Shown here: positions 39,202 to 51,380 of the stretch, one piece after another
How positions within the stretch are numbered: position 1 is the stretch's first letter
How the letters are laid out: the number at the start of each line of letters is the position of its first letter
NCBI RefSeq assembly: GCF_001411555.2
Contig: NC_049904.1
Coordinates: forward strand, 28,657,370 to 28,721,369
From: Juglans regia
Taxonomy: Eukaryota; Streptophyta; Magnoliopsida; Fagales; Juglandaceae
Reading direction: 5' to 3'
DNA length: 64,000 nucleotides
Made by a program: the position numbers and the translations under genes
Notes under the pieces: generated by a model
What the model was told of the DNA's origin: nothing
Seen by the model: only the letters and a program-made list of their open reading frames with translations
The model's database searches: none

Positions 39202-42200
39202 ATGGCTTCCGAATCCTCAATCAATCTTCTTCCTTTCAATACCTTAATCCACATGATCACTATCAAGCTTTCTTCCTCAAACTACCTCCTATGGAAAAGC
39301 CAACTCCTTCCTCTTCTTGAGAGTCAAAAATTGTTGGGCCATGTTGATGGAACCCTTCTGCCGCCACCCCGTTTTGAACCTGCCGACTCTAACACGCCCA
39401 ACAACAAACATCTGGCGTGGAAGGTTGCAGACCAACGTTTACTCAGCCTCTTACTTTCCTCCCTCACCGAAGAAGCCATGGCTGAGGTTGTTGGCCTCTC
39501 TACTGCACGTGACGTCTGGCTCACCTTGGAGAACACTTTCAGCCATCGCTCAAAGGCCCGCGAATTACGTCTCAAGGACGATTTACAGTTGATGAAACGC
39601 GGCTCCAAACCAGTTGAAGAATACGCACGTGCCTTCAAGGCCCTGTGTGACCAGCTTCATGCAATCGGACGGTCCGTCGATGACACTGACAAAGTCCACT
39701 GGTTCCTTCGCGGCCTCGGCTCCGATTTCTCAAGCTTCTCTACCGCGCAGATGGCTCTCACCCCGCTCCCCTGTTTTGCAGATTTAGTCTCTAAAGCCGA
39801 AAGCTTTGAGATATTCCAGCGGTCCCTTGAGCCCTCTGCCACCACTACTGCGGCGTTCACCGCCACTAACCATGGCCGCTCAAATCACCATGGTCATCAC
39901 TCTTCAAACCGAAGTAACCAGCGGGGTCGCTCCAGAAATCACGGCAGTAACTCTTCCAACTGTGGGCGCTCCACCTCTGGGCAGGGACGTCGCTCGCCTC
40001 GGTGCCAAATCTGCCACACGGAGGGTCACTATGCTGATCGATGCCACCAACGGTATGCACGAAATGATTCCTCCGCTCACCTTGCCGAAGCCTTCAGCAC
40101 TTCCTGTTCTCTCTCTGGACCCGAAGCATCTGACTGGTATTTGGACACTGGGGCTTCGGCCCATATGACCACCGATCCATCTACTTTGGATCAGTACACT
40201 AATTACACGGGTAAGGACTCTGTGATTGTTGGAAACGGTGCATCTCTACCCATTACCCATACTGGTACTCTTTCTCCTGTTCCAAATATTCATTTATTAG
40301 ATGTTTTAGCTGTCCCTCATCTTACTAAAAATCTTCTTTCAATCAGTAAATTAACGTCTGATTTTCCTCTCTCCGTTACATTTACTAATAATTCTTTTAC
40401 TGTCCATAATCGTCAAACAGGAAGGGTGGTTGCGACCGGTAAAAGAGATGGAGGCCTATATGTGCTGGAGCGCGGACATTCTACTTTTATTTCTGTCCTT
40501 AAGAATAAATCCTTACATGCTTCATATGATTTATGGCATGCTCGCCTTGGACATGTGAACCATTCTATCATTTCTTTTTTAAATAAAAAAGGGCATCTTT
40601 ATCTTACATCTTTATTGCCATCTCCCACTTTGTGTGGTACATGTCAACTTGCGAAAAATCACCGTTTGCCTTATTCTCGAAATGAACATCGATCGTCTCA
40701 TGTGTTAGATCTTATTCATTGTGACATTTGGGGTCCTTCTCCCGTCAAATCCACTTTGGGTTTTGCTTACTATGTTCTTTTCATTGACGATTATTCTCGG
40801 TTCACTTGGCTCTATCCTTTAAAATTTAAATCCGATTTTTTTGATATTTTCACTCAATTTCAAAAATTTGTGGAAAATCAACATTCAGCTCGTATCAAGA
40901 TCTTCCAAAGCGATGGTGGTGCCGAATTTACTAGCAACTGTTTCAAAGCTCACCTACATAACTCTGGCATCCACCATCAACTTTCTTGTCCATATACACC
41001 TGCCCAAAATGGTCGCGCTGAAAGAAAACATCTCCATGTGACAGAGACTGGCTTGGCTCTTCTATTCCACTCTCACATTTCCCCTCGCTTCTAGGTTGAA
41101 GCCTTCAGCACTGCAGCTTACATCATAAACCGGTTGCCCACACCGCTTCTTGGAGGTAAGTCACCTTTTGAACTTCTCTATGGCTCTTCTCCAAATTATG
41201 AGAATTTTCATCCCTTTGGTTGTCGTGTTTATCCTTATTTACGTGATTATATGCCTAATAAACTTTCCCCTCGCAGTATTCCTTGCATTTTCTTAGGTTA
41301 CAGTCCCTCTTATAAAGGGTTTTGTTGCCTTGATCCCATCACCACTAGGCTATATATCACTCGACACGCTCAATTTGATGAAACTCACTTCCCTTCCCTT
41401 GACAGCTCCCAAGCCCAACCCCTATCCTCTCTCCATATTTCCAATTTCTTAGAACCATGTCTCCTTCGTACCGACTTACCCTCATCTTCCACCACGCCCA
41501 GTTCCCAGCACGTTCCCCAATCCAGCCCTTCCCCGGGTGATCTTTGTACTGACCCTGTGGATGAGTCTGTGCAGGCTGTTGATTCCTTTGCAGGTCCCTC
41601 CTCGCCGCACCCGGCTTCCCGTCCGCCTTCCATTGAGACCACTACTGAGACCATTGCAGGCCTTTCTACTCCAGCATTTCCATTGGCTTCTCATCCTATG
41701 CTCACACGAGCTAAAGCTGGGATTTTCAAGACTTGGCATCCGGCGAATCTTGGTGTTTTGGGATCCTCTGGACTTCTTCCTACTCTTCTTGCCTCTACTG
41801 AGCCCAAAGGATTCAAATCTGCTGCCAAGAATCCTGCCTGGCTTGCAACCATGGATGAAGAAGTACAAGCTTTGCAACAAAATCGCACTTGGGTTTTGGT
41901 TCCTCGCCCTCCCAACACCAACATTGTCGGTTCCAAATGGGTATTTCGGACCAAATATCTACCTGATGGATCCATCGAGCGTCTCAAAGCTCGCCTTGTT
42001 GCCAAAGGCTATACACAGGTACCTGGTCTCGACTACACTGACACTTTTAGTCCTGTTATCAAGGCTACCACTGTCCGTGTTGTGCTTTCTCTTGCTGTGA
42101 CCAACAAATGGCCTCTTCGGCAACTTGATGTCAAGAATGCCTTCCTCAATGGCACCCTTACTGAACATGTTTATATGGAGCAGCCGCCTGGGTATATTGA

Positions 42201-43368
42201 TCCTCGCTTTCCTCATCATGTCTGTCACTTGAAGAAAGCTCTTTATGGCCTAAAGCAAGCTCCTCGTGCCTGGTTTCAGCGATTCAGCTCTTTCCTACTT
42301 ACACTTGGTTTTTCTTGCAGTCGTGCTGACACCTCTCTCTTTGTCTTTCATCAGCAGTCTGGCATTATCTATTTACTTCTTTATGTTGATGATATTATTA
42401 TTACTGGCAACAACTCGTCTCTTCTTGACAACTTTACTCGTAAGCTTCATTCTGAGTTCGCCACCAAAGATTTGGGTTCTCTCAGCTACTTTCTTGGTCT
42501 TGAAGCTTCATCCACTGCTGATGGTCTCTTTCTCAGTCAGTTGAAATATGCACGGGACATCCTCACTCGAGCTCAATTACTTGACAGCAAACCTGTTCAC
42601 ACCCCCATGGTTGTTTCTCAACATCTTTCTGCTGATGGTCCTCCTTTTTCGGATCCTACTCTCTACCGCTCTCTTGTTGGTGCCCTTCAATACTTGACCA
42701 TCACGCGTCCAGATATTGCCCATGCTGTCAATTCTGTCAGCCAATTTCTGCACGCCCCTACTGCAGATCACTTCCTTGCTGTCAAGCGTATTCTTCGCTA
42801 TGTCAAGGGTACACTTCACTTTGGTCTTACATTCCATCCGTCTACTGCTCCTAGTACTCTAGTAGCTTACTCGGATGCCGATTGGGTAGGATGTCCAGAT
42901 ACTCGTCGTTCCACCTCAGGCTACTCTATTTATCTTGGCAACAATTTGGTTTCTTGGAGTGCCAAGAAGCAACCGACTGTCTCACGCTCCAGCTGTGAAT
43001 CTGAGTATCGTGCCCTTGCAATGGCTTCAGCCAAACTTCTTTGGCTTACACATCTTCTTCACGATTTCAAGGTTCCACTTCAGCAGCAGCCTCTTCTCTT
43101 ATGTGACAACAAAAGTGCAATTTTTTTAAGTTCCAATCCCGTTTCTCACAAGCGGGCCAAGCATGTTGAGTTAGACTACCATTTTCTTCGGGAACTTGTT
43201 GTTGCTGGAAAACTTCGCACGCGGTATGTTCCGTCTCACTTACAGGTTGCTGACATCTTCACCAAAAGTGTCTCTCGTTGTCTTTTTGAATTCTTTCGAT
43301 CAAAGCTTCACGTCCATTCAAATCCGACGCTCAGCTTGCAGGGGGGTGTTGAAGATACAAAGCCTTAG
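39202..43368 (+). pseudogene. Copia gag-pol polyprotein with one in-frame stop
   Basis: Single reading frame from ATG 39202 to the stop ending at 43368, with one TAG at 41092-41094. First part, 630 residues: gag with LTR-copia N-terminal domain, zinc knuckle CQICHTEGHYADRCH (268-282), protease DTG (315-317), GAG-pre-integrase (WHARLGHVNH), integrase zinc C478/C481, and catalytic D508, D571 and E607 (DD35E spacing). After the stop: end of integrase, reverse transcriptase with YVDD at 42382-42393, and RNase H (YSDADW, DNKSAI). All catalytic motifs are intact, so the lone stop in the integrase-RT stretch is the only visible break. The second frame extends 22 bp into the 3' LTR. Confidence 0.95.
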
Positions 43369-43580
43369 TCTACGGCTTATCATATGCTTACCATATGTGA
43401 CATATTTGACTCTTAATTCTAGGCTTAATTCTAGGAATATTTCATTGTATCAATTTCCTCCTACTTGCCATATATTTTGTAATCAGTCTTTATGATTATT
43501 TGATTTGTATATTGTAAATAGTTATAAATAGAATATACTTACCACTTTGTAAGTGTGGTGGTTTTCATCAAACACTCTCA
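43347..43580 (+). repeat. 3' LTR of the copia element
   Basis: Same 234-bp sequence as the 5' LTR with three transition differences. Its first 22 bases overlap the end of the polyprotein frame. Confidence 0.97.
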
Positions 43581-43882
43581 TTTTTAATCTCTTTTTAAAA
43601 ATATATATACTATTTGTTCATCCATTCCGGTTATTTGGATAAGAATATTTTTCTATCCAAACACCCACGAAGCGGGTGAATTGGGCGAGTTGCAAGGAAC
43701 CGTTGCCCAGCCCTAATTGAAGTTGAAGTTGATCGAAGTAGGTTTATAATTAACATATTAAATAGCCTATATTTATGGAGTACTCTGAATAAAATCAAAA
43801 TTCAATACTTATTGATATTGATTTTCTCCAATATTATTCATTCGCTTAGTAGCTATATATGTCACTAATCATCAACGAGTTA

Positions 43883-44093
43883 GGCTCGTTTGGATAATAA
43901 GATAAGATCATATGATTTTAGATAAGATGAATAAAATATTATTATAATATTATTTTTTAATATTATTATTATTTTGATATTTGAAAAAGTTGAGTTGTTT
44001 ATTATATTTTATATAAGAATTTAGAAAAATTGTAATTACGAGATGTGATGAGATTAGATAGGTTGAAAGTGTTTATGTATCCAAACGGAGCTG
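43883..44093. mobile_element. Tourist-like MITE (211 bp)
   Basis: Termini GGCTCGTTTGGATAA and TATCCAAACGGAGCTG with TTA on each side (43880-43882, 44094-44096). The interior aatattattttttaatattattattattttgatatttgaaaaagttga is shared with the copy at 60834. Only 61 bp separates it from the Helitron 3' end. Confidence 0.85.
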
Positions 44094-44354
44094 TTAAAAT
44101 GAAAAAAAAGCAAACATGCACAGTGCTTAAACATCGAACAAGATTATATATATACTAGCAGTGTATGTACGTGCGATGCACGTTTGCCCTGTATTAGGTT
44201 ATTCTAAAATATAAACATCTAGTGTAGAATAAGAGAATTTAATGATTAGGTCTATGAACATAATATAATTAATTGTTTAAGTAAATTATAATTGTTTAAA
44301 GTCTCTAATAATAGATTTAGATAGACTATATGTTTAAGCAAGTCAGGAAAGTGA

Positions 44355-44472
44355 ATATTACATAATTGTTTTTTTGGTTACTGAAAGTAGAGTCTAAAAT
44401 GACTAAATATTACATAATTGTTTCTTTTGCTACTGAAAGTAAAGTCTGAAACAACGAAATATTACATAATGG
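44355..44472. repeat. 52-bp tandem repeat near the Helitron 3' end
   Basis: atattacataat recurs at 44355, 44407 and 44459. The first two units continue ttg.tactgaaagtaaagtct with several differences; the third is truncated. Confidence 0.8.
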
Positions 44473-44513
44473 ATTCAAAGTGGTGTGTTTTCCTCATTCA
44501 CAGCATTGTTCTC

Positions 44514-46710
44514 CTAATTCACAGCATTTATGGAGAGAACGTTGAAGTTTTTGTGACGTTGTTTTTGGAGTTGATATAAATCTGCACCCAATTGTATGAT
44601 CCATTTTTTTGTGGAACATAATTTTGCAATATTTTGGATATACGGTAAATGTTCATGTATGGTGAATAAATATAATGTAAAAGATATTTTTAGTAATTTC
44701 CTATATGAATATCTAAAATTAAATGTTTTAAGATATAAATTGGAATATGAATAAGTTGGTTACCTCTCCTGTATGTTCCATTAGTTCGATTGCTGTGCAA
44801 CCTAGAGCTTCTTCTGCGATTTTACCGAACATGACAGCTCCTAGTCGTCCATTACCATCGTCAACGTCGATGTAAGCTCGACAGCTATATAAATAAACTA
44901 TATTTTTTAGTCTGAATGATTAAGCAATAATTTGAATATAATATAAAATTGATTAAAGAAACATTTACGACGTAAAATATGAATATAAGATGTATACCGT
45001 GGTTGTGCATTACTCATGTATTTGCAATGATAACATTGAAATTTTTCATTTTGTTCATATCCAGTCCCCTTTTTACACCCGATGCAGGACATGTAGAAGA
45101 ATATTTGATAGAGATCGACAACACAAATAGTTGCTTTAATTAAAAATTTTGCTTTCTGCATTAATTTTGCAACAGATATATATTTTTAGTGGTTGTAAAT
45201 AATATGTAGCCTTAAGATAAGGTTAGAAATGTACCGTCATTGGTTGTAATGATTTAAGAAAACCAGCAAGATCATCAAGCTTAATTATGTCTTTTATGTC
45301 AACATTTGATGCCGACGCTGATGCTGATGCCGTTGTGTGATGTAGATTTTTTTCGACGATTTCTTCAAGCAGTGCATGGTTTAGCATCGTCCTAAATATT
45401 TTTAGAATAATTTAAAATGAATGAGAGAAATCGTGGAGGAAAAGATATAGTAGGTACAAATTGTACATATATATAATAAAGTAAGAAAGAATTACCATTG
45501 ACATAATGGAGTTGCAGCAGGGATGACAGGATTTAAGGTAAATACAATCGTTGGTTGAGACGAAAGAGAGAGACCTATATTATAAAGAAAAGAAATTTGT
45601 TAGTAGATAATAACATTCTATTTTTAATAAATGCTGATATTATAAGTTGTGTAATATACCATTGTATGAACCAACTTTTATATGTGTTGCGAGTAGAGTT
45701 GGCTTAGCTTTAATAATATCAGAGATTGTTCGGCATTCACCATCCACAAATCGACTCCACATAGTCAACCATACGGGCATTAGGCTGTAAAATTTAGGAG
45801 AAAGTATTTAAAAGTGTAGCATGATGAAATAGTATTGAAAATAAGTTAATTAAAGAATTTCTTAATATCACATATATAGTTGAGAAATCTTTTTTACCTC
45901 TGGTCGATAACATATATTTCTTGAATTTTTGTTGGCCCATGTATTGAGGTAATTTCTCTAGGAGGTTTCATGTATATTGCGATCGCCAGAATAGCTGTCC
46001 AATTATGTTAAATAAAATTTTTGTGAAAACTGAATAAGAGTATCAAGATGTATGTTAAATATATCGATGTGATATTTACCTATTTCGGTTCCAGTGTCTT
46101 TGTAGTCATACAAATTGGTGAATGAGATAATATCATATTCTGGTGGTTGTAATTCCACTTCGTCATCTGGAATGTTTTCGATGATTGTTCTTGAATTTAA
46201 GATCCACTGGTATTCATGCGCTTCAATTCTATGCCTGGGATCTAAAGGCTTAACATAAGCATTACTGATGTAGTAAGACCGGAAGATGTGTAACATGTCA
46301 TTACGTAGGTCTATATCTTTGCCGAAAATTGTTGCTTGTAGTCGTTGCCCTGCATAATATTGTATAAATGAATAGTTATTTGTATTCTATTGATTGTAAA
46401 ATAGTATTTATTAAATATATATAAGATTTATTCTGAGAATATAGTTAGAATGAATCTATGTTGTAAGGGGAAAATATATTTATTTTGGATATATCATGTG
46501 AAAGAATATAATATAAATATTAAGTATATTTTTACAAGAATGATAATGATGTCAATGTGTTACCTCAGGGTCTATCAATGTCAGATTTTGATATTTTGTC
46601 GGCGAATGTTGTGCAGTACGTTTGGGAGATTTGTCTGACACAATCATCTTGATGCTCCAATTTTTTGTACTTGGAGTAATGTCTTTGATTGATGTATAGA
46701 TAGTCCTCAT
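44514..46710 (-). pseudogene. RPA1-like (replication protein A 70-kDa subunit) gene in the Helitron, probably broken
   Basis: Exons in order: 46710-46564, 46349-46080, 45994-45898, 45784-45660, 45574-45496, 45391-45235, 45155-44998, 44884-44764, then a last exon ending at the stop 44516-44514. OB-fold family pieces include SLMPVWLTMWSRF (OB-fold B), SLSSQPTIVFTLNP, and the C-terminal zinc ribbon CIGCKKG..FQCYHC followed by RAYIDVDDGNGRLGAVMFG. Exons 2-8 splice in phase with GT-AG. Two faults are visible: exon 1 to exon 2 is off by one base, and the final exon (LPYIQNIAKL...) has no AG acceptor in the right phase. RPA1-like genes are known Helitron passengers in plants. Either it is a pseudogene or it uses splice sites I cannot see. 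Confidence 0.75.
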
Positions 46711-46749
46711 GTTGAAGCCTACTTATGAATGAAGAGAAAGAAAATATTC

Positions 46750-47945
46750 ATAACATTTGTATTTCATTATGTTCTTGAAGCATATTTTAAAATACAAGTT
46801 TATGCACAATATTAATTTTATTGAATGTGTACTCTATTTTATCAAATTATTTAATTAAATTTTTGATTTTTAAAAATTTCAATATTTTACTAATTGATTA
46901 TGTATAATTATATGGGTAAAATTGTAAATATTGATGTAAGTATTTACATATAGAACTAAATTTGTCGGTAGAATTTCTTGTCTCAAGTTTATATATATAA
47001 AAACTTTCATTAATACCACTACTAAACTTTCATTTTTTAAAATCTAATAATTATTTAATCGGAAAGTACATCTCTATTATTTACAAACTTTATTATTAAT
47101 ATTCATAAAATTTTTATTTCATTTTGTTCTTGAAGAAATACAAGTTTGTGCACAATATTATTTTTATTGAATGTGTACTCTATTTTATCAAATTATTTAA
47201 TTTAATTTTGGATTTTTTAAAATTTCAATATTTTACTAATTGATTATGTATAATTATATGGGTAAAACTGTAAATATTAATGTAAGTATTTACATATAGA
47301 ACTAAATTTGTCGGTAGGATTTTATGAGCAATTTTATAGCAATTTTTAAATTTTTTTTTTGAAATTGAATGAATTTATAAAATTAAATTTATTTTTAATT
47401 AAATTATATAATTATATTGATTGATTGAATTAATTTAATTTCATATTTTGCAATAAGAATAAATTCTGAAGTTTTTAATTCAAATATAAATAGTAAAAGG
47501 AAAACAAATTGTTTAGTAGTAAAATAATAGCAGAAGAGGTATGATTAAAAAATTATAATTTGAAAATATTTCAATTTTATAATAATTTTTATTCAACCGT
47601 TATATTTCATTTTTTAAAATCTAATAATTATTTAATCGGAAAGTACATCTCTATTATTTACAAACTTTATTATTAATATTCATAAAATTTTAATTTCATT
47701 TTGTTCTTGAAGCATATTTTAAAATATAAGTTTATGCACAATATTAATTTTATTGAATGTATACTTTATTTTATCAAATTATTTAATTAAATTTTCGATT
47801 TTTAAAAATTTTAATATTTTACTAATTGATTATGTATAATTATATGGGTAAAACTGTAAATATTGATGTAAGTATTTATATATAGAACTAAATTTGTCGG
47901 TAGAATTTTATGAGTAATTTTATAACAATTTTTAAATTTTTTTTT
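46750..47945. repeat. Triplicated AT-rich direct repeat in the Helitron
   Basis: Three copies of a roughly 220-bp block (ttgttcttgaag..gcacaatatta..tgattatgtataattatatggg..aactaaatttgtcgg) at about 46755-46980, 47108-47323 and 47690-47910. An additional preceding block (aaatctaataattatttaatcgg) is shared only by copies two and three (about 47030 and 47610, period about 577). Copies differ by scattered point changes. Non-coding. Confidence 0.85.
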
Positions 47946-48572
47946 CTATAAACATGCATATGTAACTAATAAGATATAACATTTAAATATGTTGGAATAA
48001 CATTTAATTTGAAATTATAATTTAATACAGCTCAAAGTTCAAACAGAATAAATATTGAATAAATGATATTAAATAATTAATTTAAAAGATTCTAAAATCA
48101 GAGAAGCAAAATAAACTATTTCAGTTATTAGTTCATAGTATGAAACTAAAAAGTTAAAAGATCCATACTTTTGATATTTTTATAAGCAGCTAGTTGTTGA
48201 AATATTTTGTTTCCACTTTCAATTTCACGGAACTCAACCTATATAAAAAATTCAACAATATAAAATTCTAGTAAGAATAAAAGTAGAGTTGTAAAGAAAA
48301 AAAAAATTACTATTATTTAATATTTTCAGATGGAAAATTGTAAATAATACAACATATAAATAGTTAATATTTCATTTTATTCGGAAAACATTTTATTTCT
48401 AAACACTTTCTCTCTCTCTTACGCGATTCCGGAGCTCGGCTCCTCTCCTCCAGCGCAGCCCGTTGCCGCCGAGCGCCGGCCATCATCACCGCCAACACCG
48501 GCGTGTTCCCCTCACGCCGATGAGCATCCCTGGCACCACCAATGTTCCCCACGTGCAGCCATGGATCTCCTC

Positions 48573-48895
48573 CGTGGAAAGAGAACCGAAATGGGTTTCT
48601 CCCATTTATGTGGTTTTCCGCCGCCGTACGCGGCCACCGAAGGGCACGACCACCACCGAGGAGTCCCCCTCAAGGTGGCGATCATCCCACCCACCTTCGA
48701 AGGCCGCCACGCGCAGCCCTCCGTCTCCCCCGCGGAAACCGAACGAAAATGGATTTCACCCATTTGTTTCATGTCGCGCCGCCGTACGTCGCCACCGAAG
48801 CTCACGGCCACCACCGAGGAGTCCCCCTCAAGGCGGCGACCATCGCACCCACCTTCGGAGTCCCCCACGCGCAGCCCTCCGTCTCCCTCCGTCTC
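48573..48895. repeat. 158-bp GC-rich tandem repeat in the Helitron 5' part
   Basis: Two copies: atgggtttctcccatt at 48591 and atggatttcacccatt at 48749, each followed by ccgccgtacg, accaccgaggagtccccct and cacgcgcagccctccgtctc. About 65% GC in an otherwise AT-rich element, so several long frames stay open on both strands, none resembling a protein family. Confidence 0.85.
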
Positions 48896-49301
48896 CCCCA
48901 CTCAAAGGCACACGGACAAACAGAAACATATATGCGAGAACCAGAAAAGAGAAAAACAAAGTTAGAGGTGAAATTAGAAGTGAACGGCGTACCAACGGCG
49001 AGAAGAAATCTCAGGAGCACGGGAAATTTTTTTCTTCCTCGAGTTGAGTTTGAGAATTGTTCTGTAAATGTGAATTGTGTGTAGATCAGATATTTCATCT
49101 CTTATATGTGAAGATCAGATATTTTACATGTATGTAAGGATTAGATATTTTTAATGTGTAAATGATGCTAACCGAACGAAGAGGAAGACTGAAATTCGAA
49201 CTGAATTTCAGAAGGTAACGAGAAAAGCCAACGGGAAAAAGAAAACGGTGCCACTGTTCACTACTGTTCATCTTTATACGTGCTTTTAAGTATTAGGAAG
49301 A

Positions 49302-50169
49302 TATATATATATATATATATATATGAAAAATGTTAAATATATTTAAGAAAAATTTACAAAAAATTTATTTCTTCTACATATCCGTTATTGATACATTTAA
49401 AATCATAAAATTTAAAATTTGAATTTAAAAAGAAAATTAACAAAATGAGTCTTATAAATAAAAATGTAAGTACATGTAGTACTACTCTATATATATATAT
49501 ATATTGTTTAATTATTAGCTATATATATATGATCTTGGTATGCCAACTTTGACAATCTAACTAGGAAAAAAAGTCTTGATCCCCCGTGTGTTCTTCCTAT
49601 ATAAAACTAGCTGAAGCCGCGGTCTTGATCTTCAAGTTATGATCAATTAATATTACATTATCAAACTACATAAATAAAATTAATTAGAAGGCGTGCGTTT
49701 ATAAATTAAAAATGTTAATTAATAATCATGACTTACCCTAGCTAGCAGTAACTCATAAGTACTAGTACTCAATTGCCACGATATATAATAATATCATGAT
49801 GATCATGAAAATATTAACTATTATGACAATGATAATAAATATTTTATAATTAGTACCATATTTGGGTCGTTGCTGGAGACTAAAATTATCTTCAAGGTTG
49901 GGCTGATCAGCTTGGTCGTCTGGCTACTGTTGGTCGAGACGATGTGGAAAATTTAAAAGTAGTGGATCGGGCCGCAAGGTTCTACTAGACGTTGGATGTT
50001 GATAATCTTCTTCCACCTCAGAGAATGGAAATATTAATTGTTCCATTACTTCATGTCTATGTTCATATCGATGATGATGAATTGATGATGATGATCAATG
50101 CTACTCTTTGGTACTGCCATAGCCGTAATTTGCTGTAATTTGCTGCTGATACTTCAGTAGTACTGCAGT
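49302..50169. other. AT-rich spacer, Helitron to hAT element
   Basis: Begins with the (AT)n tract into which the Helitron inserted (to about 49323) and holds another (AT)n at about 49487-49503. No gene seen. Confidence 0.6.
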
Positions 50170-50882
50170 TAGGAGTGTAATCGGTCCGGTTCAGTTTTGG
50201 ACAAAATCTAAGATCGAACCAGTATGTACAGGTTTTGTATTTTTCAAAACCAATTACGTACCGGTTATCCTCCTAAACCGGTACTTCCGGTTTTACCAGT
50301 TTCCGGTCTGGTCCGGTCCGATCCGGTTTTCCGGTTTTTTTAAAATGTAAATTTCACAATTTATCATTAAAAAATTTTTTATAAAAAAAAAACTTTTAGT
50401 ATTAATTATAAGTATTAGTATTAGTTATAATCTTTTAGTAAAAACTTTTAGTATTAATTATAAGTATAACTATAATCTATAGTCTATATTAGACTATTAG
50501 TATTATTTATAAACTTATATATTAGTATTAACATTTAATGTAATAATTTATAAATTATAATACGAAATTATTTCCTATATATGTATGTATATATGAAATT
50601 ATAAATTAATATTTAATGTATAAATTTATAATTATACATTATATATAAAACTTATTTATATTAATATTTAATATATATTTAAAATATTTTGTATAAAACT
50701 TATATATAAAAATATTATTTTTTATTTTTTTTAATCAACCGGTCCGGTCTGGTCCAAAAAATCTCAAAACTAGAACCGGTCGGTTTTTACATTTTAAAAA
50801 TCGGTTCCGAACCGGACCGGTTCAAAACCGCTCCGGTCTGGTCCGGTCCGGATCAGTTTTCCGGTTTGAGTTTACATCCTTA
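50170..50882. mobile_element. hAT-like non-autonomous element (713 bp) with CCGGT subterminal repeats
   Basis: Inverted termini TAGGAGTGTAA / TTACATCCTTA, flanked by ACTGCAGT (50162-50169) and ACTGCAGC (50883-50890), a 7/8 target duplication. Both subterminal regions carry many GGTCCGGT/ACCGGT motifs in both orientations around an AT-rich core (about 50340-50730). No coding content. Clustered subterminal repeats are typical transposase-binding arrays of hAT elements. Confidence 0.8.
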
Positions 50883-51380
50883 ACTGCAGCTGCCTGACTC
50901 TCATGATAATTAATCTAAACATATATGGTGCATGCCATGCATGCGCATTAATAATAAATTTTATCCCACAAGAATTTTTATTATATTTATATAATTAATT
51001 AGGATAAAATATCAAATTACTCATAACTCACCTACATGAATTCTGAATTAATTAAATAATTTGATAGTTTTATCATAAAGTTTAATATAAGATAGAATAT
51101 ATATCAAATTATAATAATAATATACCCTTTAAAATTATGTATTAAGTAAATAATTTGATAAATTCTATCATAAAGAATAATTGAATCTACTTGAATTAAA
51201 AATTTAGCCCACAGGCAATTTTTATATCATTAGATTCAATTTTTAAGCATGATTTACATTAGTAAAACATGAAATTTTATTTAGGCCTCAATTTTAACAT
51301 AAACATGTAATCTATAATTTTATAATGTTGTACAACCTGTAAATTTCTCTAATATTCGTTGTGATATCTCCAAACTTAAG
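50883..51380. other. AT-rich spacer
   Basis: About 75% A+T, no frame or repeat recognised. May include the lost 5' LTR or leader of the adjoining old copia element, but no match to its 3' LTR was seen. Confidence 0.5.

Larger units (their letters stand above)
38903..43580 (+). mobile_element. Ty1/copia LTR retrotransposon, nearly complete, young
   Basis: LTRs of 234 bp at 38903-39136 and 43347-43580 differ at only three sites, all transitions. A 5-bp duplication TTTTT flanks the element (38898-38902, 43581-43585). The primer-binding site TGGTATCACGAGCC follows the 5' LTR directly, and a purine tract (cagggggg) precedes the 3' LTR. One polyprotein frame covers gag, protease, integrase, reverse transcriptase and RNase H in copia order, interrupted by a single stop codon. 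It lies intergenically between CDKD and the Helitron. Confidence 0.97.
44155..49301 (-). mobile_element. Helitron (5.1 kb), non-autonomous, carrying an RPA1-like gene
   Basis: Minus strand starts TCTTCCTAATACTTAAAAGC at 49301 and ends CTAG at 44158-44155. A 6-bp-stem hairpin (ACGTGC-ATC-GCACGT, 44169-44183) lies 10 nt before the end. The flanks are A before TC and T after CTAG, so insertion was between A and T with no duplication, at the edge of an (AT)n tract. These are the Helitron hallmarks. Contents from its 5' end are a GC-rich tandem-repeat leader (about 48400-49080), AT-rich direct repeats (46750-47945) and a 9-exon RPA1-like gene (46710-44514). No Rep/helicase is present, so it cannot move itself. 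Confidence 0.85.

Noticed and set aside
48463..49047. Long plus-strand Pro/Arg/Ser-rich open frames in the GC-rich block
   Set aside because: Several overlapping frames stay open on both strands because of high GC and a tandem repeat. None resembles a protein and the block lies inside a Helitron.
50883..51380. 5' LTR of the old copia element
   Set aside because: No stretch matches the presumed 3' LTR start at 55696; probably deleted or too decayed to see.
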